From positions 1 to 9,752 of the forward strand of contig JAGLDB010000063.1 of the NCBI GenBank assembly GCA_023145935.1: a DNA stretch of 9,752 bases. Direction: 5' to 3'. The translations under genes and the position numbers were made by a program. Below are positions 1 through 6,507 of this stretch, in pieces. The notes under the pieces are model-generated. The model had not been told where the DNA came from and did no database searches. It saw only the letters and a list, made by a program, of their open reading frames with translations. The DNA comes from Candidatus Sabulitectum sp. (GTDB taxonomy: Bacteria; Fermentibacterota; Fermentibacteria; Fermentibacterales; Fermentibacteraceae). Each line of letters begins with the position of its first letter. Position 1 is the stretch's first letter.

Positions 1-2087
1 TGGCCAAGATAGAGAAGGCTGAGAGCGTGAACCAGGGTAAGGTTCTTTTCCGCAGCCATTGATGCAGAGCGCCTTGCAGATGGTATCCTCATAGCACCCA
101 ACCCCAGAATAACACCTCGGTAAGCAGTTAGCATAGCAGTCATCTGATCCGCAGGTATTCCACTACCGCTTTGCTCAAGACGAACATCAAGTGATTTAAA
201 GGTGCTCGATGCTGACTTAAGCTCTCCGGTTCTCAGCTCAAGCACAAAGAGATCAATAAGGGGAGGACGGTCTGTTTTGCCTGGGTTCTCTGCATAGTAG
301 AGCAATGCAAGACGATAATCATCCACTGCCCCGCTCCAGTTTCCCAAAACCTCTCTAACTCTGCCACGCTCAGTTAAGCTTTTTCCAAGAAGAGCAGCAT
401 CCGCAATTTTCTTTGCGGTAGTTACAGCATTCTCGGCAGCTTTCAGAGCATCTCTGTAGTCACCTGTCCGCATAAGAATTACAGCTTTTGAGCATAGAAG
501 TCTTACCCGGCTTGGATCGCCTGCGAGTACAAGTGCATTCTCTATTTCAGGCAGAGCGTCTGCAACCCTACCCTGCAGATCCAGTGCTTTGGCAAAAAGA
601 AGTGCAGCTTCAGCTCCTGAAATGTGCTTCAGGACATCGGCTGCTCCTTCCAGATCCATCAGATCTATCATGGCGGATGCACAGAGAATCTTCTCCTCAT
701 TGGATTGCTTGTCCCTCAGCATTCCTAAAACCTTTTCAGGTTCACCCATTGCAAGCAATACTCGTGCTCGAAGCAGGTTACTGCTCTCGGGAAGAAGGTG
801 GAGAGCTTCGTCATAATTCCTGAGCTCAAAGTGAGCTTTTGCGATCAGCTCTCTGTCAAAATTTGTATGCTCCTGCCTGGCTGCAGCAACAAGAGCTCTG
901 TACCCGCCTTCAGCAAAAAGTTCATCCGGGTGAACTGGCCAGGGCTCCGGAAGTTTACCAGAGGCGGTACACCTGTAAAGAGCTCCAGCAAATCCTAATG
1001 CCGGGTAGCCGGAACCCAGCAGATCATCCCGGAGAAGGTGAATAGGAATGTCCCATGCAGCGGACATCTCCCCTTTTATTTCCACCACAGACATGTGGCA
1101 TTCTTCCAGGCGCTCTGGAGCTTCTCCTGTAACAATCAATGTAAGACCGGGAGGCAGAAGATTTGCAAACTCTCTTATCACTTCAACAAGATCAGGAGAA
1201 GCAAACTCAATGTGATCAATAACCAGAAGCCTCTCAACACCGCTCATGGATGGAAACAGATTGTTCACCAGTGCAGCTCCAGAATTAACTTTCTCACCGG
1301 GAGGCTTTCTTCCTGGAAGAGGGCGCGCAATTTCCAGAGGATTGCATCTTACAACACTGACAAGCCAGCCATCCGAAACCGCTTTTGTTATCCAGTCGCT
1401 GCAAACAAGATCTCTCTGCTGCCACTTGCCTCCTGTAAGAATGTTGACTTTGCTTCTGGTGAATTTCCTCCACAGCATTCCATCCTTGAAAAAACCTGCT
1501 TTTATCAACGCATTTGCCCTGATGGATATTCTGTCCGCCACCAGTGCTTCAACCAGATGTTGTTTTGAACCATCCCAGAGGTATCCCCTGCTGACCATCA
1601 TCGCTCTTCCCAACATGTAGAAATCAGACAATGGAGTGGGTGCTGCCCCGGTAGACAATTCCGGTGGAGCACATACAAGACCTGTTATCAATGCGTCACC
1701 CCATAGCAGAAGTTTAAGCTCGCCATTCACATTTCTGTATGATGACGGCGTAATATCAAGATGAAGCCAGCCTTTCCTGTGAAGTATCTCAAGAGGTGCG
1801 ATCAACTCTTTAATTGTCCAGTTTTTCATGGAATTCCATGAAGAATTCCACGGCATAGAGAAGCAGAGCTTGCCTTCTTCAACCTCAACATCAAATCTGT
1901 CTGGAACCAATATTGAATCATCCCTGATTCTCGAGATCAACTGAAGCATCCTGGTCACAACTTCATTTTGTCCGCTGAAAGAAAAAATTCTTCCAAGCCT
2001 GAGATCACCGGCAGTGTCCTCAAATAGAATCTCTGTTCTTCCGGAAGATATGTGCTTTCTTGAAATAATCTTATTAGTCCCTGCCAT
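1..2087 (-). CDS. Pseudokinase-like / STAND-ATPase-like / TPR multidomain protein, partial (C-terminus off left edge)
   Basis: The minus-strand frame is open for 695 codons from ATG at 2087-2085 to the window edge, with no stop. GGAGGGAG ends five bases before the ATG and fixes the start. Residues about 1-190 follow the protein kinase order: HLDITPSS (109-116) stands where HRDxKxxN is expected, WGD (129-131) where DFG is expected, then APPE (140-143) and SDFYMLG (154-160) for the APE and D-x-W/Y-S-x-G elements. No glycine-rich loop or VAIK lysine is recognisable. Residues about 210-390 look like a STAND/AAA ATPase: LTGGKW (217-222) is a Walker A lacking the Ser/Thr, while LLVIDHIE (287-294) is a sound Walker B. 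From about 397 onward there are TPR-like helical hairpins, for example AKAHFELRNYDEALHLLPES. Kinase-ATPase-TPR proteins are usually signalling regulators. Here catalysis looks lost, so a scaffold or sensor role is inferred. The domain order is well supported; the function is not. Confidence 0.85.
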   Translation of the reverse strand, partial: MAGTNKIISRKHISSGRTEILFEDTAGDLRLGRIFSFSGQNEVVTRMLQLISRIRDDSILVPDRFDVEVEEGKLCFSMPWNSSWNSMKNWTIKELIAPLEILHRKGWLHLDITPSSYRNVNGELKLLLWGDALITGLVCAPPELSTGAAPTPLSDFYMLGRAMMVSRGYLWDGSKQHLVEALVADRISIRANALIKAGFFKDGMLWRKFTRSKVNILTGGKWQQRDLVCSDWITKAVSDGWLVSVVRCNPLEIARPLPGRKPPGEKVNSGAALVNNLFPSMSGVERLLVIDHIEFASPDLVEVIREFANLLPPGLTLIVTGEAPERLEECHMSVVEIKGEMSAAWDIPIHLLRDDLLGSGYPALGFAGALYRCTASGKLPEPWPVHPDELFAEGGYRALVAAARQEHTNFDRELIAKAHFELRNYDEALHLLPESSNLLRARVLLAMGEPEKVLGMLRDKQSNEEKILCASAMIDLMDLEGAADVLKHISGAEAALLFAKALDLQGRVADALPEIENALVLAGDPSRVRLLCSKAVILMRTGDYRDALKAAENAVTTAKKIADAALLGKSLTERGRVREVLGNWSGAVDDYRLALLYYAENPGKTDRPPLIDLFVLELRTGELKSASSTFKSLDVRLEQSGSGIPADQMTAMLTAYRGVILGLGAMRIPSARRSASMAAEKNLTLVHALSLLYLG

Positions 2088-2506
2088 TGCAACTCCCTCC
2101 AGAATAGTAACTCACAGGCATTAACAACCACACGAAAGACGATTCCTGATGTCTATGATCCTGCTTTAATCAGGGTCACACTCCGTAAGATATTCATTGT
2201 CAGACAAATTCTCTGTGGGGAAAATATCCCCTGATTCCGGGAATGTCCATAGCTTCCTGCTGATATCTCACCAGAAGTTCCCCACTTTCTTTAAAATACG
2301 CATAGAAAACATCAAAACTGAAATAAATAGGAGAAATTTTCTCTACTGGGGAAATTTTCCGCTGTTTTCTCCATTGTAAAACCATCTGCTTCAGCTCTCT
2401 TTTTAACTACATCGTTCCATTGCATCATTTTACATCTCTGGCAAACATAATGCTACTGGTACAGTGGGCAAGGTGCCTGGAAACAAATCAGCGAAAGGAA
2501 ATGGAA
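2088..2506. other. Intergenic region between divergent genes, with palindromes
   Basis: This 419-bp gap separates the divergently transcribed kinase-like gene and the propeller protein gene, so both promoters should lie here. I found no convincing -35/-10 pair on either strand. The part 2209-2364 is rich in short symmetric sequences and is described separately. Short open frames exist on both strands (about 60 codons, 2197-2379 plus and 2200-2385 minus), neither with a clear ribosome binding site. The minus one reads smoothly as protein (contains YAYFKESGELLVRYQQEAMD) and might belong to a repeat element. Confidence 0.5.
2209..2364. repeat. Candidate small repeat element with direct repeats and A/T-centred palindromes
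   Basis: Two imperfect direct copies of about 25 bp flank the stretch: 2209-2233 (TTCTCTG then TGGGGAAA, ending CCCCTG) and 2339-2364 (TTCTCTAC then TGGGGAAA, ending CCGCTG), matching at about 21 positions. Each contains an inverted repeat: GGGGA/TCCCC at 2217-2231 and GGAAA-T-TTTCC at 2350-2360. Further odd-centred palindromes are ATTCC-G-GGAAT (2234-2244) and GAGAAA-T-TTTCTC (2331-2343). Such clustering suits a dispersed intergenic repeat or a set of regulator sites. No second copy lies in this window, so element status is inference. Confidence 0.4.
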
Positions 2507-4225
2507 ATGAAACAAATTTTGATTGTGGCGGCCTTACTTATTGCAGCAAGCGGTGCATTGGCAGATCATCAGGTAGACAATGATCTTTCCAGCGAGTGGG
2601 AAGCCACCGGCTTCAACAACGGAAGAAGAATGGTAAGAGATTCCAATGGCTACTTTCATATGGTGTATCACTCACAGATAGATCCCAATGGTGTGCCTGG
2701 TGGAAACTGCGAAATAATGTACTCACATACATTGATTCCAGCTCCTCCCACCTGCAGTACAGACTGGGCTCCGGCAACTATGATCACTTATGATGAAATG
2801 ACAGATGACAGATACCCTTCAATAGCAATTGAGCACGGATCACCCGGCAACCCAACCGATAATGATTTGCTGCATGTCGTATGGCAGAGTAAGGACATCA
2901 CAGGAGTGTATCAGATCATGTACTCTTCAAACATCAACACGACTATGCCGGCTCCAGGAGTCTGGACACCGCCTTTCGCCATTCATGTCAGCACAGAGCA
3001 CTCACTTGTTCCTGATATTGACTGCTCTCTGAACAATGTGCTTCATGTTGTATGGCAGGAAGAGAACTTCAATACAAATTTTACATCCGATATTCTTTAC
3101 TCCAACAGCCCTGATCATGGAGCCAGCTGGACACCTTTCCAGAATCTGAGCATGACTGAGTTCAACTCTCAGACTCCAGATGTAGCAACAGTCATTGATT
3201 TTCAGGAAGCACCATCCAACTACACTTACTACTCTGAAAGAGTTCATGTTGTATGGAGCGATGACGGCCCGACCTCCGGTCCATGCATCATGTACAAAAG
3301 CAGCCCTGATGCCGGGAGCACCTGGGATATCTACGAGAATGTATCAATCGCGTCAGGCAGCATGAACAGCGATGGCTACCCTTCTCTTACTGTAAGCCGG
3401 GAAGACATTCCTCATGTAGCCTGGATGCATGGAGTTGTTCCTCATGATCCCACAGATCCCGGCCCATACGCAGCAGGTGTTGATCCACTGAATGCCAACA
3501 GTTTCCCCGGACCTGAAGTGGGAATGTATTCAACTATTCTTCAGGATATCTACTACAGTGGAAGAAATTCAGGCAGCTGGGGAGCCTTTGAAATAGTGGA
3601 TGAAGCCATGGCTGAAAATGAATTTCCCTCTATTGCTGTTGACAATACAGATATGCTCTATGTTGCCTGGCAGGCAAACACTTCTCCTGCATCTGACTAC
3701 AATATCCGCCAGGCAGAAAGAATGGCTGCCGGAGGCGGATGGTTTAACGCAATCACTTTTTACCACCCGGAGCATGATGATCTTTTCCCTTCCGAGGCCA
3801 CCAAGAAAACCGCAATGTACACACCGGGTTATGATTTTGTATGGACAATGATTGACAGCGATGGTTCAGCAGGAGGTCATGGACAACCTGCAGCATTGTC
3901 CCCTGCACACGAAATATGGTTCAGCGGCAACACCAGCTGGACAAATCCCACAAGTATTGAAGAAGAAAGTGCTGGAATCGAATTATCAGTCTTCAGTCTG
4001 TTAAGCAACCCTGTTTCCTCAGGAACATGGATCAGTACCGGCATGGAAGGCGGTACAATCTCGATAATGGATATCTGTGGAAGAACAGTACAGACCGAAA
4101 CTGTACCGGCAGGATCCTGCGGTGTTTTCTGGTCAGTAAGCGAAAGACTGCCTGATGGAGTATACAGGGTGGTTCTACATAGCGAACATGGAATACAGAG
4201 CAAAACAGTAACAGTAATCAGATAA
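2507..4225 (+). CDS. Secreted Asp-box beta-propeller protein with type IX-like C-terminal sorting tail
   Basis: The product is 572 residues, exported and probably surface-bound or released; its substrate is unknown. The start is the ATG at 2507 because AAGGA (2495-2499) sits seven bases upstream and it opens a classic signal peptide, MKQILIVAALLIAASGALA, with likely cleavage after Ala19. An upstream in-frame ATG at 2420 and one at 2501 fit worse. Recurring strands (h-H/Y-V-[VA]-W: LHVVWQ at 122, LHVVWQ near 179, VHVVWS near 246, PHVAW near 302, LYVAWQ at 384) mark propeller blades. Two true Asp-box motifs, SPDHGASW (201-208) and SPDAGSTW (266-273), link it to the sialidase/BNR fold. No catalytic arginine triad could be assigned, so sialidase activity is not claimed. 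Residues about 487-572 (LLSNPVSSG, then DICGRTV and LPDGVYRVVL) match the shape of a Por secretion tail. Confidence 0.88.
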   Translation: MKQILIVAALLIAASGALADHQVDNDLSSEWEATGFNNGRRMVRDSNGYFHMVYHSQIDPNGVPGGNCEIMYSHTLIPAPPTCSTDWAPATMITYDEMTDDRYPSIAIEHGSPGNPTDNDLLHVVWQSKDITGVYQIMYSSNINTTMPAPGVWTPPFAIHVSTEHSLVPDIDCSLNNVLHVVWQEENFNTNFTSDILYSNSPDHGASWTPFQNLSMTEFNSQTPDVATVIDFQEAPSNYTYYSERVHVVWSDDGPTSGPCIMYKSSPDAGSTWDIYENVSIASGSMNSDGYPSLTVSREDIPHVAWMHGVVPHDPTDPGPYAAGVDPLNANSFPGPEVGMYSTILQDIYYSGRNSGSWGAFEIVDEAMAENEFPSIAVDNTDMLYVAWQANTSPASDYNIRQAERMAAGGGWFNAITFYHPEHDDLFPSEATKKTAMYTPGYDFVWTMIDSDGSAGGHGQPAALSPAHEIWFSGNTSWTNPTSIEEESAGIELSVFSLLSNPVSSGTWISTGMEGGTISIMDICGRTVQTETVPAGSCGVFWSVSERLPDGVYRVVLHSEHGIQSKTVTVIR

Positions 4226-4242
4226 CCACGGTAAAAACAGGT

Positions 4243-4272
4243 TTCCAGAGAGGGTACAAGCTCTCTCTGGAA
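4243..4272 (+). promoter_or_regulatory. Perfect 10-bp stem hairpin after the propeller gene
   Basis: TTCCAGAGAG (4243-4252) pairs perfectly with CTCTCTGGAA (4263-4272) across a 10-base loop, starting 17 bases after the stop of the propeller gene. No run of T follows, so it is not a standard Rho-independent terminator. It may stabilise the upstream transcript, slow polymerase or affect the small ORF starting at 4288. The 10-mer GAGGGTACAA occurs at the loop side (4250-4259) and again over that ORF's ribosome binding site and start (4279-4288). Confidence 0.5.
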
Positions 4273-4287
4273 GCCCGGGAGGGTACA

Positions 4288-4440
4288 ATGTCAGAAAACT
4301 CAACAGAAGAAAAACACAAGTGGATTGCAGAAGAAGCATACTGTGATTTATCTTACTGTGTACATCCAATAGCAAGATATCTAACTAGAGAGTGCGCAAT
4401 TGAATCAGAAGACAGGGAGAAAACGGATGAAACTAATTAG
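4288..4440 (+). CDS. Possible small ORF, 50 residues, unknown function
   Basis: The ATG at 4288 follows a strong GGGAGGG (4277-4283) by four bases. The frame runs 50 codons to TAG at 4438-4440. The peptide is hydrophilic, begins MSENSTEEKHKWIAEEAY, and has three cysteines (19, 24, 36) and an acidic end. It shows no signal peptide or membrane segment. Its last 14 bases overlap the start of the next secreted-protein gene (ATG 4427) in another frame, an arrangement that would allow translational coupling. I recognise no family. It could be a chance frame between two genes; the ribosome site and the overlap are the only support. Confidence 0.4.
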   Translation: MSENSTEEKHKWIAEEAYCDLSYCVHPIARYLTRECAIESEDREKTDETN

Positions 4441-5026
4441 ATCAGCAGTTTTAGTTCTTGTACTGGCTCCTTTTACCCTGGCTTCTGGTACCGATGACCT
4501 TCTGCAATACGATGACGGTACTGCTGACTGGTTCACTTTTGAGGGAGAATACAGAGGAACATGGTTTAATCTGGAAGATTTTTATCCTGCTGTTGATGCA
4601 TCGGGGCTTGTCCTGAACTACGCCGAGATCTGGTTCTTTCATGTATACACCCACCCCTGGGATTCATCTGACTTTACCGGTGAGATCACAGATGGAACCC
4701 CTGAGTCTCCAGGTACAGTATTCGCCCATGATACTGGTACAGCAGTACATCTCTCAGCGTCATACATCTATCCACTGGCTCCCTGTACAACAGGTACTGA
4801 TTTTACAGTCACCGAGATACCTGAATTCAGTGTCTTTGGAGCACCGTCAATTGCCTCGGATGTATCACCTGCCACAAACCCCAGAAGCTTTACTGTAACC
4901 TCCGGTATGATTAATTACTGGCAGTACGATTTCCTGGTGAGAGTAAACGGTTATCCTCTTCCTCCTGCGGGACTTGCAAGAACTACATGGGCATCGCTGA
5001 AGGCTACATTCAACTGTATGCGGTAG
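4427..5026 (+). CDS. Secreted protein of unknown function with YDDGTA start
   Basis: The product is 199 residues with an N-terminal signal peptide (MKLIRSAVLVLVLAPFTLAS, cleavage near residue 20). The ATG at 4427 is chosen over the in-frame ATG at 4400 because GGGAG (4415-4419) lies seven bases before it and the signal peptide begins there. The mature chain opens LLQYDDGTADWFTF and is rich in aromatic, Gly, Thr and Pro residues, with an all-beta, extracellular character. Unlike the upstream propeller protein it has no recognisable C-terminal sorting tail and ends ...WASLKATFNCMR. It follows the propeller gene on the same strand with about 200 bp between and may share its transcript. I do not recognise a named family. 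Confidence 0.75.
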   Translation: MKLIRSAVLVLVLAPFTLASGTDDLLQYDDGTADWFTFEGEYRGTWFNLEDFYPAVDASGLVLNYAEIWFFHVYTHPWDSSDFTGEITDGTPESPGTVFAHDTGTAVHLSASYIYPLAPCTTGTDFTVTEIPEFSVFGAPSIASDVSPATNPRSFTVTSGMINYWQYDFLVRVNGYPLPPAGLARTTWASLKATFNCMR

Positions 5027-5058
5027 CTCTCTCATACAAATGAGTATGCACATCACAC

Positions 5059-5089
5059 AAAAAAATGGGGCGGCTCAAAGCCACCCCAT
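5059..5089 (-). terminator. Rho-independent terminator for the acidic lipoprotein gene
   Basis: Read on the minus strand, a stem of 11 pairs (5089-5079 with 5075-5065, one G-U pair, three-base loop) is followed by seven T residues (5065-5059). It starts 18 bases after the stop of the gene at 5107-5463. On the plus strand the same hairpin carries a C-A mismatch and only a weak T-rich tail, so it serves the minus-strand gene best. It may partly stop the plus-strand gene ending at 5026. Confidence 0.85.
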
Positions 5090-5106
5090 AATCTATTACT
5101 GAAAAA

Positions 5107-5463
5107 CTAGAGAATATCTCCGGCCTCTTCGAGGAGCTCAACGCCCTCTTCAACAAGCTCTTCGCCCTCTTCAACCATTTCTTCGGCCTCTTCGAGCATC
5201 TCTTCAGCCTCTTCAAGAAGTTCTTCGCCCTCTTCAACAAGCTCTTCGCCTTCGACTACTTCTTCGCCTTCGACAATTTCTTCGCCTTCGACAATTTCTT
5301 CGCCTTCGACTACTTCTTCGCCTTCAACTACTTCTTCGCCTTCAACTACTTCTTCGCCTTCGACTACTTCTTCAGCAGGAGCAACTTCTTCAGTAGGCTC
5401 ACCGCAGCCCATGCCAAAGACTGCCATAGCAAGAACCATCATTGCGATTGTGAAAAATCTCAT
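5107..5463 (-). CDS. Glutamate-rich tandem-repeat protein, predicted lipoprotein
   Basis: The product is 118 residues. GGAGGG is placed seven bases before the ATG at 5463-5461, which starts a short signal peptide MRFFTIAMMVLAMAVFGMGC. Cys20 would be the lipidated residue, although the lipobox (GMGC, Gly at -3) is weak. The mature 98 residues after Cys20 hold 47 Glu and one Asp, no Lys, Arg or His and no aromatic residue. Residues about 31-72 are six-residue units (EEVVEG or EEIVEG). Residues about 73-114 are seven-residue units such as EELLEEA and EEMVEEG that could form an amphipathic helix. It lies alone between its own promoter and terminator. An acidic envelope-anchored spacer or cation-binding protein is possible, but function is unknown. 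Confidence 0.78.
   Translation of the reverse strand: MRFFTIAMMVLAMAVFGMGCGEPTEEVAPAEEVVEGEEVVEGEEVVEGEEVVEGEEIVEGEEIVEGEEVVEGEELVEEGEELLEEAEEMLEEAEEMVEEGEELVEEGVELLEEAGDIL
5123..5248. repeat. Six tandem 21-bp units coding the seven-residue repeats
   Basis: Six units of exactly 21 bp, on the plus strand of the type CCCTCTTCAACAAGCTCTTCG, run without gaps (5123, 5144, 5165, 5186, 5207, 5228). The units at 5144 and 5228 are identical; the others differ at a few bases, mostly keeping Leu/Met and Glu. They encode the C-terminal part of the acidic protein. Confidence 0.9.
5245..5370. repeat. Seven tandem 18-bp units coding the six-residue repeats
   Basis: Seven gapless 18-bp units (plus strand TTCGCCTTCGACTACTTC and variants) start at 5245, 5263, 5281, 5299, 5317, 5335 and 5353. 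They differ only at a few bases: ACTACTTC versus ACAATTTC, and TTCGAC versus TTCAAC. A decayed eighth unit follows at 5371-5388. High identity at the DNA level points to recent duplication by slippage. Confidence 0.95.
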
Positions 5464-5523
5464 TTGTAATCCCTCCGGATTTTCTTGTTTCCATACAAAT
5501 ATTTTGATCCACCCCTGAATCAT

Positions 5524-5537
5524 GGGTCAACCGACCC
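5524..5537. promoter_or_regulatory. Inverted repeat GGGTC-N4-GACCC, possible operator
   Basis: GGGTC (5524-5528) and GACCC (5533-5537) form a 14-bp dyad between the promoter and the start of the acidic protein gene. GGGTCAA occurs at 5524-5530 and again at 5571-5577, where it includes the -35 box. This could be a repressor site or a hairpin in the leader; it is short enough to be chance. Confidence 0.3.
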
Positions 5538-5548
5538 GAATCTCCGCA

Positions 5549-5577
5549 ATTATCTAAAAAATCAGTCCAAGGGTCAA
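5549..5577 (-). promoter_or_regulatory. Sigma-70 type promoter for the acidic lipoprotein gene
   Basis: On the minus strand TTGACC (5577-5572) is the -35 box and GATAAT (5554-5549) the -10 box, with an ideal 17-bp spacer. The -35 lies just after the rnhC stop codon and the start codon is 85 bases downstream. A second TTGACC (5530-5525) lacks a good -10. Confidence 0.6.
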
Positions 5578-5580
5578 GTG

Positions 5581-6507
5581 CTACAGGGAAATCCGTTTTG
5601 AGTTTGCAAAATGAACTTTTGCGGTCTCTGCAAGAATTGAATCGCCGCGGAGTTCCACAAGTTTTTTTCCAAGCCTGTCCACAGAGGCACCTGCACCTGG
5701 AGTAAGAATGACTCCGTACATAGAAGATAGTGCCGACAATCCGTTTAGATAAACACTTCGAGCAATTATTGAAGCAGCCGCAACTGCCGGTTCACTGTCC
5801 TCGGCTCTTACCCTGAGTTCAACTCTTGATTCCGGTATGGTTAACCATGAGCGCAGTCTGTTCATCTCGCAGAATTTATCAACAACTGCCACTGAGGGGG
5901 GCTCTCTGCCTGAAAAAAGATCTTCAAAAGCTTTACCGTGAGCCATGGCCAGGGTATCAAGACTGTTCTTACCCCTAAGTTTGAATGCATCAAAAAGCCG
6001 GTTGTACTCCCCGGGAGATATTGAACAAACAGAATACCGCACATCCCCCATCACCGTTATCTTCTCATAAAGCTCTCGAACCCTGGATGTGGAAAGCTTT
6101 TTGGAGTCACCAACTCCCATTGACACAAGATTCTCCGCAGTGGACTGATCGCAAGCCACCGCAGCAACTACCAATGGACCGAAATAGTCTCCTTTGCCTG
6201 CTTCATCACTGCCTGCTCTAAGACCTGGCGGAATGCTGTAGGAAGATTTCTTAACACTCCCGCTGCTGCTCCTGCTCCCGACCCGCTCAAGAATCAGATC
6301 CAGAAAGCTCCTGTCTCCTCCTGCCTGCACAACTGAGTTACCCTTTTTCTTCGAGTAGTAGAGATTGATCTTGCATGAAGACCCGTACCCGGCCAGTGAG
6401 AGTTGGATACCATAGGGCAGTTCTTTCCGGTCTGTTACAGAAACCCCCATAGAGGAAAGCTTCTTAATAGTTACTTCCAGATGATCATTCAGTTCATTTG
6501 AGATCAC
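5581..6507 (-). CDS. rnhC: Ribonuclease HIII
   Basis: The product is 308 residues, the normal size for RNase HIII. The enzyme cuts the RNA strand of RNA-DNA hybrids in the cytoplasm, removing R-loops and primers. The N-terminal about 85 residues are the TBP-like substrate-binding domain typical of HIII. The catalytic domain opens with GSDEAGKGDYFGPLVVAAV, giving acidic residues D101 and E102. It continues with GVGDSKKL (131-138), VVDKF (D210) and the acidic RAED (234-237) before AAASIIAR (243-250). The N-terminal domain and the GKG motif distinguish it from RNase HII. The start is GTG at 6507, whose GTGA overlaps the TGA stop of the DUF3108 gene upstream, so translation is probably coupled. 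No terminator follows before the next promoter. Confidence 0.96.
   Translation of the reverse strand: MISNELNDHLEVTIKKLSSMGVSVTDRKELPYGIQLSLAGYGSSCKINLYYSKKKGNSVVQAGGDRSFLDLILERVGSRSSSGSVKKSSYSIPPGLRAGSDEAGKGDYFGPLVVAAVACDQSTAENLVSMGVGDSKKLSTSRVRELYEKITVMGDVRYSVCSISPGEYNRLFDAFKLRGKNSLDTLAMAHGKAFEDLFSGREPPSVAVVDKFCEMNRLRSWLTIPESRVELRVRAEDSEPAVAAASIIARSVYLNGLSALSSMYGVILTPGAGASVDRLGKKLVELRGDSILAETAKVHFANSKRISL

Noticed and set aside
488..1620. Series of plus-strand open frames up to 176 codons
   Set aside because: They lie antisense to the continuous kinase-ATPase-TPR frame, which has recognisable motifs and a ribosome site; the plus frames have neither.
2420..2506. N-terminal extension of the propeller protein
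   Set aside because: The added 29 residues precede a good signal peptide and lack a ribosome site, while ATG 2507 has one.
3877..4203. Minus-strand 108-codon frame
   Set aside because: It is antisense to the C-terminal sorting tail of the propeller protein and has no start signals.
5010..5240. Minus-strand Lys/Arg-rich frame across the repeats
   Set aside because: It is an alternative frame of the 21-bp repeats; the Glu-rich frame has the signal peptide, ribosome site, promoter and terminator.
5123..5370. CRISPR-like array
   Set aside because: Units are contiguous 18/21-bp repeats without unique spacers and are in frame within a coding gene.
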